Assembly: GCA_030616165.1 (NCBI GenBank)
Contig: JAUWXV010000029.1
Span: forward strand, 1-23,914
Length of the DNA stretch: 23,914 nucleotides
From: a bacterium
GTDB taxonomy: Bacteria > SM23-31 > JAUVVT01
Direction of reading: 5' to 3'
Notes under the pieces: generated by a model
The model's database searches: none
What the model was told of the DNA's origin: nothing
What the model saw: only the letters and a program-made list of their open reading frames with translations
Program-made: the position numbers and the translations under genes
Shown here: positions 13,954 to 22,077 of the stretch, in pieces
How the letters are laid out: each line of letters opens with the position of its first letter
How positions within the stretch are numbered: position 1 is the stretch's first letter

Positions 13954-14292
13954 CTATATAAAACTTTCGATTGCTTCTTCTTCAGTATCAAATATATCAA
14001 ATACCCTGTCAAGTTGGGCAATCTTTACCATAGCCATTACGTTATCAGAAAGGCAGGTTAGCTTCAAGTCTCCATCAAGGGGAACTACCTGTCTTCTCCC
14101 AAATAGTAAAGCACCGAGCCCAGAACTATCAATGTATGAAACCTTCCCAAGATTTACAAGTATATTGATATATCCTTCGGTCACTAACCTCAATAATTCA
14201 GTCTTAAACTCAGGCGATTTTTCCGAATTTATCTCAGATTCTACTATTCTAACTATTGCCAAATTATTTTGTGTGACAATGTCCAAATTCAT
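13954..14292 (-). CDS. STAS-domain anti-sigma-factor antagonist (SpoIIAA/RsbV-like)
   Basis: This 112-residue single STAS domain matches the usual length of SpoIIAA/RsbV proteins. The phosphorylation motif IDSSGLGALLFGRR (54-67) is intact. By homology the serine just after the aspartate (S56) is the one phosphorylated by a partner-switching anti-sigma kinase. In the unphosphorylated form such proteins sequester the kinase and release a sigma factor or other target. No kinase, phosphatase or sigma gene is adjacent, so the partners are elsewhere. The ATG follows GAGG at about 5 bp. The gene appears monocistronic, flanked by repeats on both sides. A role with non-sigma targets is also possible in FCB bacteria. 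Confidence 0.9.
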   Translation of the reverse strand: MNLDIVTQNNLAIVRIVESEINSEKSPEFKTELLRLVTEGYINILVNLGKVSYIDSSGLGALLFGRRQVVPLDGDLKLTCLSDNVMAMVKIAQLDRVFDIFDTEEEAIESFI

Positions 14293-14350
14293 AAACTCCT
14301 CTTTTTAATTTTAGATTATTTTTTATTATACTTCCAAATTATTTTTACGG

Positions 14351-14392
14351 TTAAATTCTCGAGAATTTAATTTGTTATCTCTTAATTATCAA
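14351..14392 (-). promoter_or_regulatory. Candidate STAS promoter with an overlapping 20-bp palindrome
   Basis: On the minus strand TTGATA (14387-14392) and TAAATT (14364-14369) are 17 bp apart. Bases 14351-14370 form a perfect 20-bp palindrome centred on CTCGAG that covers the -10 and the presumed start of transcription about 65 bp ahead of the ATG. This is the classic place for a repressor operator. Which protein would bind is unknown. Confidence 0.45.
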
Positions 14393-14458
14393 ACTATTGA
14401 AGTGATTTCTTAACCCTTTAACTAATAATTCTTCTATATTAGTAGAAAATAGAATATT

Positions 14459-14562
14459 TAATGTCAAATGTCAAAATCCAAATATCAAAATAACTATAAA
14501 TACACAATTTTTGACATTTAGTCATTTGGATTTTATTTGGCATTTGTCCCGCCTTGGCGGGA
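14459..14562. repeat. Imperfect inverted repeat of caaatg-type words plus a CCCGCC hairpin
   Basis: Two arms rich in ATGTCAAAT and AAAATCCAAAT words face each other. The exact core AAAATCCAAAT (14473-14483) is inverted at 14524-14534. Next to it TCCCGCC (14547-14553) pairs with GGCGGGA (14556-14562) across TT. It has the look of a non-coding dispersed repeat. From 14563 to 14736 I see nothing recognisable. Confidence 0.65.
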
Positions 14563-14736
14563 TGAAATTTAAGCTTTTATTATAATATACCATAAAACTG
14601 CTTTTTTCAGGTGCGAATATTTAAAGTTAATGTATTAACAAATCGTTATACTATAACCTTAAATGACGAATATTGCATTCTCTTTCGAGAAACTTCTTTA
14701 TCCTACCATTGATTTTTTCGGTCTCTTCAAATTTTT

Positions 14737-14844
14737 CCAAATCTACACTTACACAGGCTGTTCAAACATTCCTGTAGGGACGACCCAGCGGGTCGCCCCT
14801 AAACTCCTTTTCCCAAATCTCCACTTACACCAAACTGTTCAAAT
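14737..14844. repeat. Near-direct repeats flanking a TGTAGGG-type hairpin
   Basis: About 30 bases starting CCAAATCTACACTTACAC (14737) recur with a few changes as CCAAATCTCCACTTACAC (14813), both followed by CTGTTCAAA. Between them lies TGTAGGG (14773-14779) with a stem AGGG/CGACCC paired to GGGTCG/CCCT (14776-14800, one mismatch). The arrangement resembles an element inserted within, or flanked by, a short duplication. Confidence 0.65.
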
Positions 14845-14895
14845 TAAGGGAATATAATATACTTACTTATATACAAAAAAGTCAAGAACTTTATG

Positions 14896-17800
14896 CTATT
14901 TCATTATTACAAATTTTTCCAAAAAATTAAAATTTTCATCCTCGTTTTTGGCTATAATTTTATAAAAATAAACCCCATTGGCAAGATTATCTCCATCCTC
15001 ATCTTTTCCATCCCAGTAAATCTGATTATATCCCGCTTTACCGGGAGCATTATTCAAAACCTTTATTAACCTTCCTGATATTGTAAAAAGTTTTATAGAA
15101 ACCTCTTCGGCTTCTTTTGTTAAAACATAAGTAAAATATGTGTCTCTATCAACAGGATTAGGAAAATTATAAACTTTTGTTATTTCAAGATGAGAGGATA
15201 CTTTAAATCCGACTTCATAAAAACTTGAATTCTGTCCAATATCGGTTACTACGACCTTAAATTTATGTTCTCCATCTTCAAGAGATGGTGTATATATAAC
15301 TTCTGCTGATATATCACTTCCTGTAGGCTGGGGGATAAACTTGATTATTGGATTATTATAAAAGGAAATTTTTTTATTGTCAAGATATATTTCAACATTA
15401 GAAGTATCTTTTATTCCAGATGGATTATTATCTTTTATTCTTATTAAAATTTCAGGATTTTGTGAAACATAATCGCCGTCAATTGATGTTGCTCCGTCAA
15501 ATGTAACTTCTATTGATGGCGCCTCTTTATCTTCTATAATAAAAAGACTTATTAGACCGGAATTGTTAAAATCTGAAAGTTCATTTATAATATTATCAGG
15601 ATCAACCTCAACAAGAATTTTTATATTACCTTTATATCCAGAAGTATTAAATTCCGTATTTGCCGACTTAAATTTGTTTTGTAAAATATTATTAAGGACT
15701 AAATCGTCCCTGAATTTAAATCTCCCTTTTTCGGTCACGGCAAAAAATCTCACCACAATACTGTCAGCAGGCGAAAATCCGATATTATATATATCAGCAT
15801 AGATATTAACGCTTTCTCCCTCCAGTACAGAATCTTTATCTATCGAAACCAATTTGAAATTCGTGGAAAGATCACAAGCGGGTTCATAACTTAAAGTCCA
15901 CCCTGAAAGATATGGCGTATCAAGCCCATCATCATCAGAAAATTGCGCATTCAGTTTAAGTTTTGGATAATCATACGGATTAATACCGGATAAATCAAAT
16001 TCAACATTACTCGATATATCCTTATATATAGTATCCCAGGTAAACATTTCTTTATTAAAAGCAATAACATTTAAGACTAATTCAGTCCCATTTCCCGATA
16101 CATCTGCGACAGAAGAGAGAAATTTCCACCTTTTTGCATCATCTATTATCTTTGAAGTGATACTTCCATTCAAAAAAAGAGTTGAAATGCTGTCTTCTGC
16201 CACTGCTCTTCCTGTTCCTGCCTTTTTATGCTGTTCAGGGACACTCCCCGGAACCGCTCCTTTTCTTCCAATAATTGCATAAGAATCCTGAAAGCTGAGA
16301 TTATCAATCAACATACTTCCTATAGATTTCAGTGCATCTTTCGCCGAATTTGTTAATCCGTTTGAACCATCCGATACTACTCCACACATAACAATTCTAT
16401 TCTCTTCAGCACTATTTATGAAATCAGCCATTGCATCAGAATGTTCAGTAAACTGATGTGTATTAAAATGAACCGCCTTTTGCAACTGCCCTGTCTTTTC
16501 ATCTATTACCGCAGTGTAAAAACCCTGATTATAAAATCTTATCGGTAATAATGTTGTATCATATTCTGCAACTTTTACAATATCCTTATCCACATAAAGC
16601 ATGGCATAATCACCATCACTAAATCCCGCCGATTCAGAGCGCAAAAGTATATCCCGAGGAGCAAGGACTATATCACCATCAATTTTCAAATTATCGACTA
16701 AATTCTCTTCGAACATCTTTCCATTTTGAATCCATACAAACCCGGAATCTGATTCAAAATCAGAGTAAAAAATAGATTCTCCCCATCGGCTGTAATTCAC
16801 ACCATCAAAACTCCTCACCCTCCAGTAATAAATAGTTTTATCATAGTGAAGATCTACGATAACATCAGTAATAACCAATTTTTCTGGTACTGGATCTGAT
16901 TTATAAAATGGTTCATAGAAATTTGCGGAGGTATCTACTTCAAACTCTAATGTTCTTATGGGTGAAACTTCCTGGGAATGACAAAAGGCTTCGAGTTTAA
17001 CCTTTTCTGTATTGACCCGGCTGAAATTGGGGGGCTTTAACAAAGTAACACCGGAAGAAAACACGGTAATATCTCTTTCGGCTGTATTATTCTCTTCATT
17101 AACCTCGTCTATTAAATTCTCGGGATCAATCCTTACAATTATTCTGTGTTTGCCTTCTTTCTGATAAATTTCCCAGTTAACAGAAATTGTATCTTGAGTT
17201 CCTATTGGTTCAACTTCTATATTTTCTTTAATCGGGAAAATACCCTCACCCTCATATTCATCATATATTGAGACTTTCACAATGTCTGGTGTAAAAAGTC
17301 CATAATTATCAATTTTTATATCTATTGTAATCTGAAAATCCGTTTCATTAGGGAAATCATTACCGAATATAATATTGTCTGTTTTGACAACAAGGTCAGG
17401 TCTGTCTGGAAGAGCAAGACTTACACAAGGGTCACCTAAAAGTGTATATTGATTTACGAGATTTGTCGCCTCCTGTTTATATTTTTCCCCCATTTTCCCC
17501 CAGAGATTGATTTTAGCATCCGTAGCCAAAATTCCAAACATCCTTACAGAATCTATAAAAGCCCGTGTAAAGAGCCCTCTCTGAATAACATCATCCAGTT
17601 GAATATATCCCCATCCTGTTGTCCCAAAGTATTCGATTGCTCCCTTATCCCCGACTAAAAGATAATCTTCACCGAGCGATAATACATTAGGATTTGCAAA
17701 TTTTCCCGTGTTGCAAGACATACTCACCATAAATGGATACTTCTTATAGTTATTCAAATCTGAAGGCCTTCCGAAATCAACATCGTAAGTCTGTGGTGCA

Positions 17801-20277
17801 GCATGTCCTGCTGAATTTACCCATAATACTCCTTCATCTATTATATTTATTATTTCATCGCGGTGGGTAAAATCTATTAAATCCGTTGTAGTTTTATTAA
17901 TAACTATATTTTCCATCCCTGATGGCGGTGGCGATGTAATTTCATTTACAATATAATTTGAACTCGCCTGAAAGAGATCCTGTTCATGAGAATCTATACC
18001 ACCATTTATTAACAATATCCTTTTATTCCAGAGATTAAATTCATACGATTCATAATCTAAAATTTTCTGAATATAATTTTCAGCCTGTTCTTCCGTGGCA
18101 GCAGGAATCCTCCCAAGATACATATCAGGTAAAATATCATCCTCCCCATCAAGAGAATCGAGAGATACAAACCAGTTATCACTTGCCGGAAAACCGTATG
18201 AAGGAACATAGTTTTCGTATTTGCTCGCATAGCCTTTCTTTTTATAATCCCAACTGGCATCCCCAAACATCACAAGAAATGACGGAACCACAGTCCAATT
18301 ATTGTAAGCAAATTTGAGAAAATCCTTCACAGCATAAGGTGTTTCTATCCCATAATTAAACTCATTATAAATATCTTCCACATCAACAACCATAGTTTGA
18401 AAAGAATTCTTATTTATTCTATATTCCGAAAGTGAATTCGCAAATTCTTTAAACTTTTCATGAGTAATTATTAAGTAATCTGCCGAATTTGAAGGATTCT
18501 TAAGGTCTGCAAAAGAAAATTTCTTTACATCGGCTGGCAGTAAAAATCCATCTCCACATACTGCAAAATATACTCTTTCATCAACTGCAATAGTATCTTC
18601 AAATACCACATTGAACAGATTCCCTACCTGTTCTACCTGAAAATTTATTATCCTCTTTTGATTAGTTATATCAATAATTTCAACGTCATCACTTCCAAAT
18701 CCATCAAGGAGATACCTTGTTCCGTTATTTTCTGGTGAAGAAAATTTAATCATATTATCAAAAGCAGAATATCTTCGAGGGTAATCAATTTCTATCCAGT
18801 CCATATAAACCATATCAATCTCCCCTCCTAAAATCTCATTCGTAATAGTAAAAACATTTTCCCCTTCTTTTATAATTCCCTTGTCAATATTGAATTCTGC
18901 AATATAATCCATCCTTCCATCAAATACAACATCTCCCACTTCGGCATCGTTTATTTTTATTTTAAGATGATGATTTTCTATTTCCACCATATCAGTAATT
19001 CCACGAAACTTTATTCTTGTTTTAAGACTATCACCTTGGTTAGTTAATCCATTTACATAGATATTAAAACTCCTGCTTCTCCCGGCTTCAAAACTTGTCC
19101 AATACCACCCTTCTCCCTGAACTTCGTCAGTAATTCGGATTTGTTCATCTGTATCCCCTCCACTGTATAAAATATCGAGTTCGTTATGCTGTTTTTCTAT
19201 GAAGAAATTAGCCTCATTTCCATCTTTTAAAGAACCATCATAATCTTCAAATCGTTTTCCCTCTTCTCCACCCCAGCTCAACCAATAAACATTTTTGTCT
19301 GTATAAGGGTCAAAAAATTCAGTAATCCCCCATTTTCTCGTGCCGTAAAAAATTATATAATCCAATTCAGCGAAACTACTATCCGCTTCACCGCTGACAT
19401 AAATAGGAATTTCATCTTCCCTATTGAATATTCTAATTGTCCGAGGATCAATCTCAGAAATATTTATTCCCATAGAAATAAGATAATCATAAGAAAGTTT
19501 ATATAGACCATCCTCTTCCGTTTCAATTTTATACTTAAAATCTTCTAAAGAATAAATATCGTCAGGTTTTGCTTTTTTCTCAATTACAGAAGAGCCCTTA
19601 GAATTCCATTTAATAACATCATCATAATTAATCAGGTTCTTAAAAGTATCTTTAAAATATTTTATCGAAATTTCGTTTCTTTTTGGAATCTTCTCAAGTC
19701 TCGAATCTTCCGAGAATTTTATTAATAACTTTATATATCTATAAACCTTCAATACCTTTTGGGGGGGATTGTACTGCAGGGGGTGTATCTGGATAGCACA
19801 TACCTTCTGCATTCGGATAAATCCCTCATCAGTGATTTCTGCAATTGTTCCAGGAAAATACTTATCGGACGAATATACCTGTTTGTCAAAAAAATAGTTA
19901 TATTCAAATTCCCCGATATTATCAAACCTTTCAATTTCGGGGGCAGGGGGTATATCTTCATTCTCAACCGTAAAAAAATCGGCCTCAATTATTTCAACAC
20001 TTGCTATTTTGTTATAAGGAACACCGAATTGCCATGATATAACAGGAAGTTCAGGTTCACCCGGATTTCCTATACTCAATTCACCGGGTATAATTATCTT
20101 TTTATAATTTTTATCGGCTATAGTAACATAATCAAATTTAAAATTTATTTCACTAATTGATACAATAATTTCGTTTTCAGAGGAATTTACTAATCTTATC
20201 TCTGCGGAAAATGAGGGAATTGTAAACAAAATAGAAAAAATTAAGATGTAAAATAAATAATTTTTTACAAAAGACAT
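14896..20277 (-). CDS. Secreted C25 (gingipain-type) cysteine peptidase, PorU2-like, with type IX sorting domain
   Basis: This is a 1793-residue exported multidomain protein. A signal peptide (about 1-24, ending SFSA) is followed by a long N-terminal beta-rich region (to about 590). The C25 caspase-like peptidase domain spans about 600-958, with catalytic H825 (NSAGH) and C855 (SMSCNTGKF), 30 residues apart as in gingipains. Then come a CARDB-like domain (about 958-1075), a fibronectin-III-like domain (about 1085-1175), and a FAM3/ILEI-like domain (about 1240-1340; LIDNLSFQDSYAIIGRKGA). A second CARDB (about 1468-1580) and an Ig-like domain (about 1585-1695) follow. The C-terminal FlgD-like sorting domain (1700-1793) has FPNPV and WDGKDEDG-LANGVYFYKI. 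PorU proteins cleave type IX sorting signals; whether this is a sortase or a secreted protease is not decided. Monocistronic; the ribosome-binding site is weak. Confidence 0.9.
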   Translation of the reverse strand: MSFVKNYLFYILIFSILFTIPSFSAEIRLVNSSENEIIVSISEINFKFDYVTIADKNYKKIIIPGELSIGNPGEPELPVISWQFGVPYNKIASVEIIEADFFTVENEDIPPAPEIERFDNIGEFEYNYFFDKQVYSSDKYFPGTIAEITDEGFIRMQKVCAIQIHPLQYNPPQKVLKVYRYIKLLIKFSEDSRLEKIPKRNEISIKYFKDTFKNLINYDDVIKWNSKGSSVIEKKAKPDDIYSLEDFKYKIETEEDGLYKLSYDYLISMGINISEIDPRTIRIFNREDEIPIYVSGEADSSFAELDYIIFYGTRKWGITEFFDPYTDKNVYWLSWGGEEGKRFEDYDGSLKDGNEANFFIEKQHNELDILYSGGDTDEQIRITDEVQGEGWYWTSFEAGRSRSFNIYVNGLTNQGDSLKTRIKFRGITDMVEIENHHLKIKINDAEVGDVVFDGRMDYIAEFNIDKGIIKEGENVFTITNEILGGEIDMVYMDWIEIDYPRRYSAFDNMIKFSSPENNGTRYLLDGFGSDDVEIIDITNQKRIINFQVEQVGNLFNVVFEDTIAVDERVYFAVCGDGFLLPADVKKFSFADLKNPSNSADYLIITHEKFKEFANSLSEYRINKNSFQTMVVDVEDIYNEFNYGIETPYAVKDFLKFAYNNWTVVPSFLVMFGDASWDYKKKGYASKYENYVPSYGFPASDNWFVSLDSLDGEDDILPDMYLGRIPAATEEQAENYIQKILDYESYEFNLWNKRILLINGGIDSHEQDLFQASSNYIVNEITSPPPSGMENIVINKTTTDLIDFTHRDEIINIIDEGVLWVNSAGHAAPQTYDVDFGRPSDLNNYKKYPFMVSMSCNTGKFANPNVLSLGEDYLLVGDKGAIEYFGTTGWGYIQLDDVIQRGLFTRAFIDSVRMFGILATDAKINLWGKMGEKYKQEATNLVNQYTLLGDPCVSLALPDRPDLVVKTDNIIFGNDFPNETDFQITIDIKIDNYGLFTPDIVKVSIYDEYEGEGIFPIKENIEVEPIGTQDTISVNWEIYQKEGKHRIIVRIDPENLIDEVNEENNTAERDITVFSSGVTLLKPPNFSRVNTEKVKLEAFCHSQEVSPIRTLEFEVDTSANFYEPFYKSDPVPEKLVITDVIVDLHYDKTIYYWRVRSFDGVNYSRWGESIFYSDFESDSGFVWIQNGKMFEENLVDNLKIDGDIVLAPRDILLRSESAGFSDGDYAMLYVDKDIVKVAEYDTTLLPIRFYNQGFYTAVIDEKTGQLQKAVHFNTHQFTEHSDAMADFINSAEENRIVMCGVVSDGSNGLTNSAKDALKSIGSMLIDNLSFQDSYAIIGRKGAVPGSVPEQHKKAGTGRAVAEDSISTLFLNGSITSKIIDDAKRWKFLSSVADVSGNGTELVLNVIAFNKEMFTWDTIYKDISSNVEFDLSGINPYDYPKLKLNAQFSDDDGLDTPYLSGWTLSYEPACDLSTNFKLVSIDKDSVLEGESVNIYADIYNIGFSPADSIVVRFFAVTEKGRFKFRDDLVLNNILQNKFKSANTEFNTSGYKGNIKILVEVDPDNIINELSDFNNSGLISLFIIEDKEAPSIEVTFDGATSIDGDYVSQNPEILIRIKDNNPSGIKDTSNVEIYLDNKKISFYNNPIIKFIPQPTGSDISAEVIYTPSLEDGEHKFKVVVTDIGQNSSFYEVGFKVSSHLEITKVYNFPNPVDRDTYFTYVLTKEAEEVSIKLFTISGRLIKVLNNAPGKAGYNQIYWDGKDEDGDNLANGVYFYKIIAKNEDENFNFLEKFVIMK

Positions 20278-20299
20278 TTTTGGCTAATTTTTCTCATAT

Positions 20300-20326
20300 A
20301 AAAAAAGTCACAATTGAATATGTGAC
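20300..20326 (-). terminator. Terminator-like hairpin in the leader of the C25 peptidase gene
   Basis: On the minus strand GTCACA (20326-20321) pairs with TGTGAC (20312-20307) across an 8-base loop and is followed by seven T (20306-20300). It ends 22 bp ahead of the peptidase ATG. That is where an attenuator would sit, since no gene lies between it and the peptidase. The 6-bp stem is short. Confidence 0.4.
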
Positions 20327-20363
20327 CATGCGTTAATTCAGATTATAAATATTTCATTTATTC

Positions 20364-20381
20364 TATGCTTTGTTTAGCATA
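20364..20381. promoter_or_regulatory. Small inverted repeat in the divergent intergenic region
   Basis: TATGCT and AGCATA are inverted around a TTGTTT spacer. It lies between the two divergent start codons, downstream of the presumed peptidase promoter and upstream of the plus-strand promoter. It could be an operator or a short stem followed on the plus strand by a T run. No known binding site is recognised. Confidence 0.35.
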
Positions 20382-20399
20382 ATATATATTTTTTTGGAA

Positions 20400-20428
20400 A
20401 AGTTAAAAAAATTAATGCATAATGTCAA
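20400..20428 (-). promoter_or_regulatory. Candidate promoter for the C25 peptidase
   Basis: A perfect -35 TTGACA (minus strand, 20423-20428) lies 17 bp from TAACTT (20400-20405), a weak -10. It would give a leader of about 115 bases containing both inverted repeats described here. Confidence 0.35.
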
Positions 20429-20454
20429 ATAAAAAAATGTTAATATTTTTTAAA

Positions 20455-20483
20455 TTGACTAATATTATTTTAATGATTATATT
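20455..20483 (+). promoter_or_regulatory. Promoter for the tandem TolC-like genes
   Basis: TTGACT (20455-20460) and TATATT (20478-20483) are exactly 17 bp apart, each one base from the sigma-70 consensus. Transcription would begin near 20490, about 120 bases before the first start codon. Confidence 0.6.
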
Positions 20484-20612
20484 TAGAGTTTTAAATTTTA
20501 GCATAATTAATAATCCGTTTTAAATAAAATTTTGAATATTTAAGATAAATATTTTGTATAAGAACAATTGTATTTTTAATTGCACTCATATAATAAAAAA
20601 ATGGAGGATATT

Positions 20613-22046
20613 GTGATTAGAAAATTTATGATTAATATAATAATTTTCACCTTATTTCAATTTACTTTAACTAAAGGTAGTGAACCAAGGATTCTGACAC
20701 TTGAAGAGAGTTTAAAAATTGCATTTGAAAGGAGTTACGATATAAAATATACGGAGCAGGAGTTGATTCGCGACCGGGAGAATGTAAAAGCAGCGAGGGC
20801 TGCACTCAAATCAAACGCAAATTTTAAATTTTACTCCCCATCTTTTAGAACGGAATACAGGGAGGTATATGACTGGGAGGAAGATGTCTTTATATATGAA
20901 TACACCCAGAAGAACAGAATGATGAGTCAACTTGTAATTAACCAGCCAATCCCCACTAATGGCAATTTCTCTTTAAACTATGATTTTTTTCATGAAACGC
21001 AACTTGGTGACATCAGAAATTTTTCTAATTATTTATATCTTAAATTTGAACAGCCAATCTTTACGCCGAACGTTCTAAGTATGGGAATAAGAAGAGCAGA
21101 ACTTGGGCTGGAAACAACAGAACTCGACTATAAAGATGAAAAACTGGAAATTGAATACGACATTACAAGTTCATACTTCCAGGTCTTCAGAACATCTACA
21201 CAAGTTGATATATACGAAAAAAAAGTTGAACTACTTGAAGAATCTTATGATATAGCAGAAGATTTACAAAAAAGGGGACTGATTGAAGAGATGGAAATTC
21301 TTCAACTTGAAGTAGAATTAGCAAACAGCAGAGATGAACTTCTGGATAGAGAGGGAAGTTTTGAAAGTAGGACAAACTCTTTTAAACAAACTATTGGGCT
21401 GCCTCCATCTGAAGATATCAGGATTATTACTGATTTAACATATATTCCGGTAAATATCGATGATGAAATAAGAGAAAGAACAACAGCGATAGGAATTAAA
21501 AACAGCATGAGAATCAGAGAAAATGAAATTAGAAAAGAACAGGGAGCATTGCGTGTTATCGATATGGATAGACTGAGAGAATTTAAGGGAAGTATTGTAA
21601 CTACTCTTGGATTTGACAAAAAGGATCCCTATTTTAAAGAGACATTAAGAAATCCTGACCAAACCAGGAGCATCACAATTGAACTATATTTACCTCTCTG
21701 GGACTGGGGAAGAAATAAAGCACAGGTCAGAAGCGCAGAAGCTTCACTAAGACGCTCAGAAATTTCTCTCGAAGAGAGTATATTAGATATAAAAAGAAGG
21801 TTAGAAGATGAATTAAGAGATATACAGGAAGCATCTAATCGTCTTGAAATCCTTGAAAGGAGCAAGGGTCTTGCTGAAAAAAGTTATTATCTCGGATTAG
21901 ACAAATTCAAAAACAATGAAATTAGCAGTCAGGATTTAATATTATCTCTTGAGCAATTAATCCGTTCAAATGATGCTTTTCTGGATGCATTTATTGATTT
22001 TCAACTTGCTAAAGCACAATTAAAAAGAATGGTCAATGGTGGATAA
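20613..22046 (+). CDS. TolC-family outer-membrane protein, first of a tandem pair
   Basis: This outer-membrane efflux (OEP) protein has 477 residues from the start chosen here. An upstream TTG at 20580 is in frame. However, GTG at 20613 has a perfect GGAGG five bases ahead (20603-20607), and from it a normal signal peptide begins (MIRKFMINIIIFTLFQFTL, cleavage near KGSEP). OEP helices start at LTLEESLKIAFERSYDIKY. A conserved middle block contains INQPIPTNGNFSLN and QPIFTPN. The second repeat carries LPLWDWGRNKAQV, a common TolC-family motif. It is clearly paralogous to the next gene, which overlaps it slightly or follows closely. It would form an exit channel for a pump or type I secretion system not in the window. 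Confidence 0.85.
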   Translation: MIRKFMINIIIFTLFQFTLTKGSEPRILTLEESLKIAFERSYDIKYTEQELIRDRENVKAARAALKSNANFKFYSPSFRTEYREVYDWEEDVFIYEYTQKNRMMSQLVINQPIPTNGNFSLNYDFFHETQLGDIRNFSNYLYLKFEQPIFTPNVLSMGIRRAELGLETTELDYKDEKLEIEYDITSSYFQVFRTSTQVDIYEKKVELLEESYDIAEDLQKRGLIEEMEILQLEVELANSRDELLDREGSFESRTNSFKQTIGLPPSEDIRIITDLTYIPVNIDDEIRERTTAIGIKNSMRIRENEIRKEQGALRVIDMDRLREFKGSIVTTLGFDKKDPYFKETLRNPDQTRSITIELYLPLWDWGRNKAQVRSAEASLRRSEISLEESILDIKRRLEDELRDIQEASNRLEILERSKGLAEKSYYLGLDKFKNNEISSQDLILSLEQLIRSNDAFLDAFIDFQLAKAQLKRMVNGG

Positions 22047-22077
22047 TCTACCCTGTAAAATTAGGGATATTTTCCCG

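Noticed and set aside
13907-14308. Plus-strand open frame of 133 codons over the STAS gene
   Set aside because: The minus-strand frame carries the complete STAS domain with its DSSG motif; the plus frame is its shadow.
14663-14857. Plus-strand open frame of 64 codons in the STAS-peptidase gap
   Set aside because: It runs through the direct repeats and the TGTAGGG hairpin, and lacks a ribosome-binding site and any recognisable feature.
19759-20037. Plus-strand open frame of 92 codons over the peptidase gene
   Set aside because: Antisense to the conserved N-terminal region of the C25 protein; no start signal.
20307-20326. CRP/FNR-type binding site
   Set aside because: The half-sites GTCACA...TGTGAC face the opposite way from TGTGA-N6-TCACA, and the T tail fits a hairpin better.
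20580-20612. TTG at 20580 as start of the first tandem TolC-like gene
   Set aside because: It has no ribosome-binding site and would put a polar stretch before the signal peptide. The GTG at 20613 has a perfect GGAGG and a normal signal sequence.
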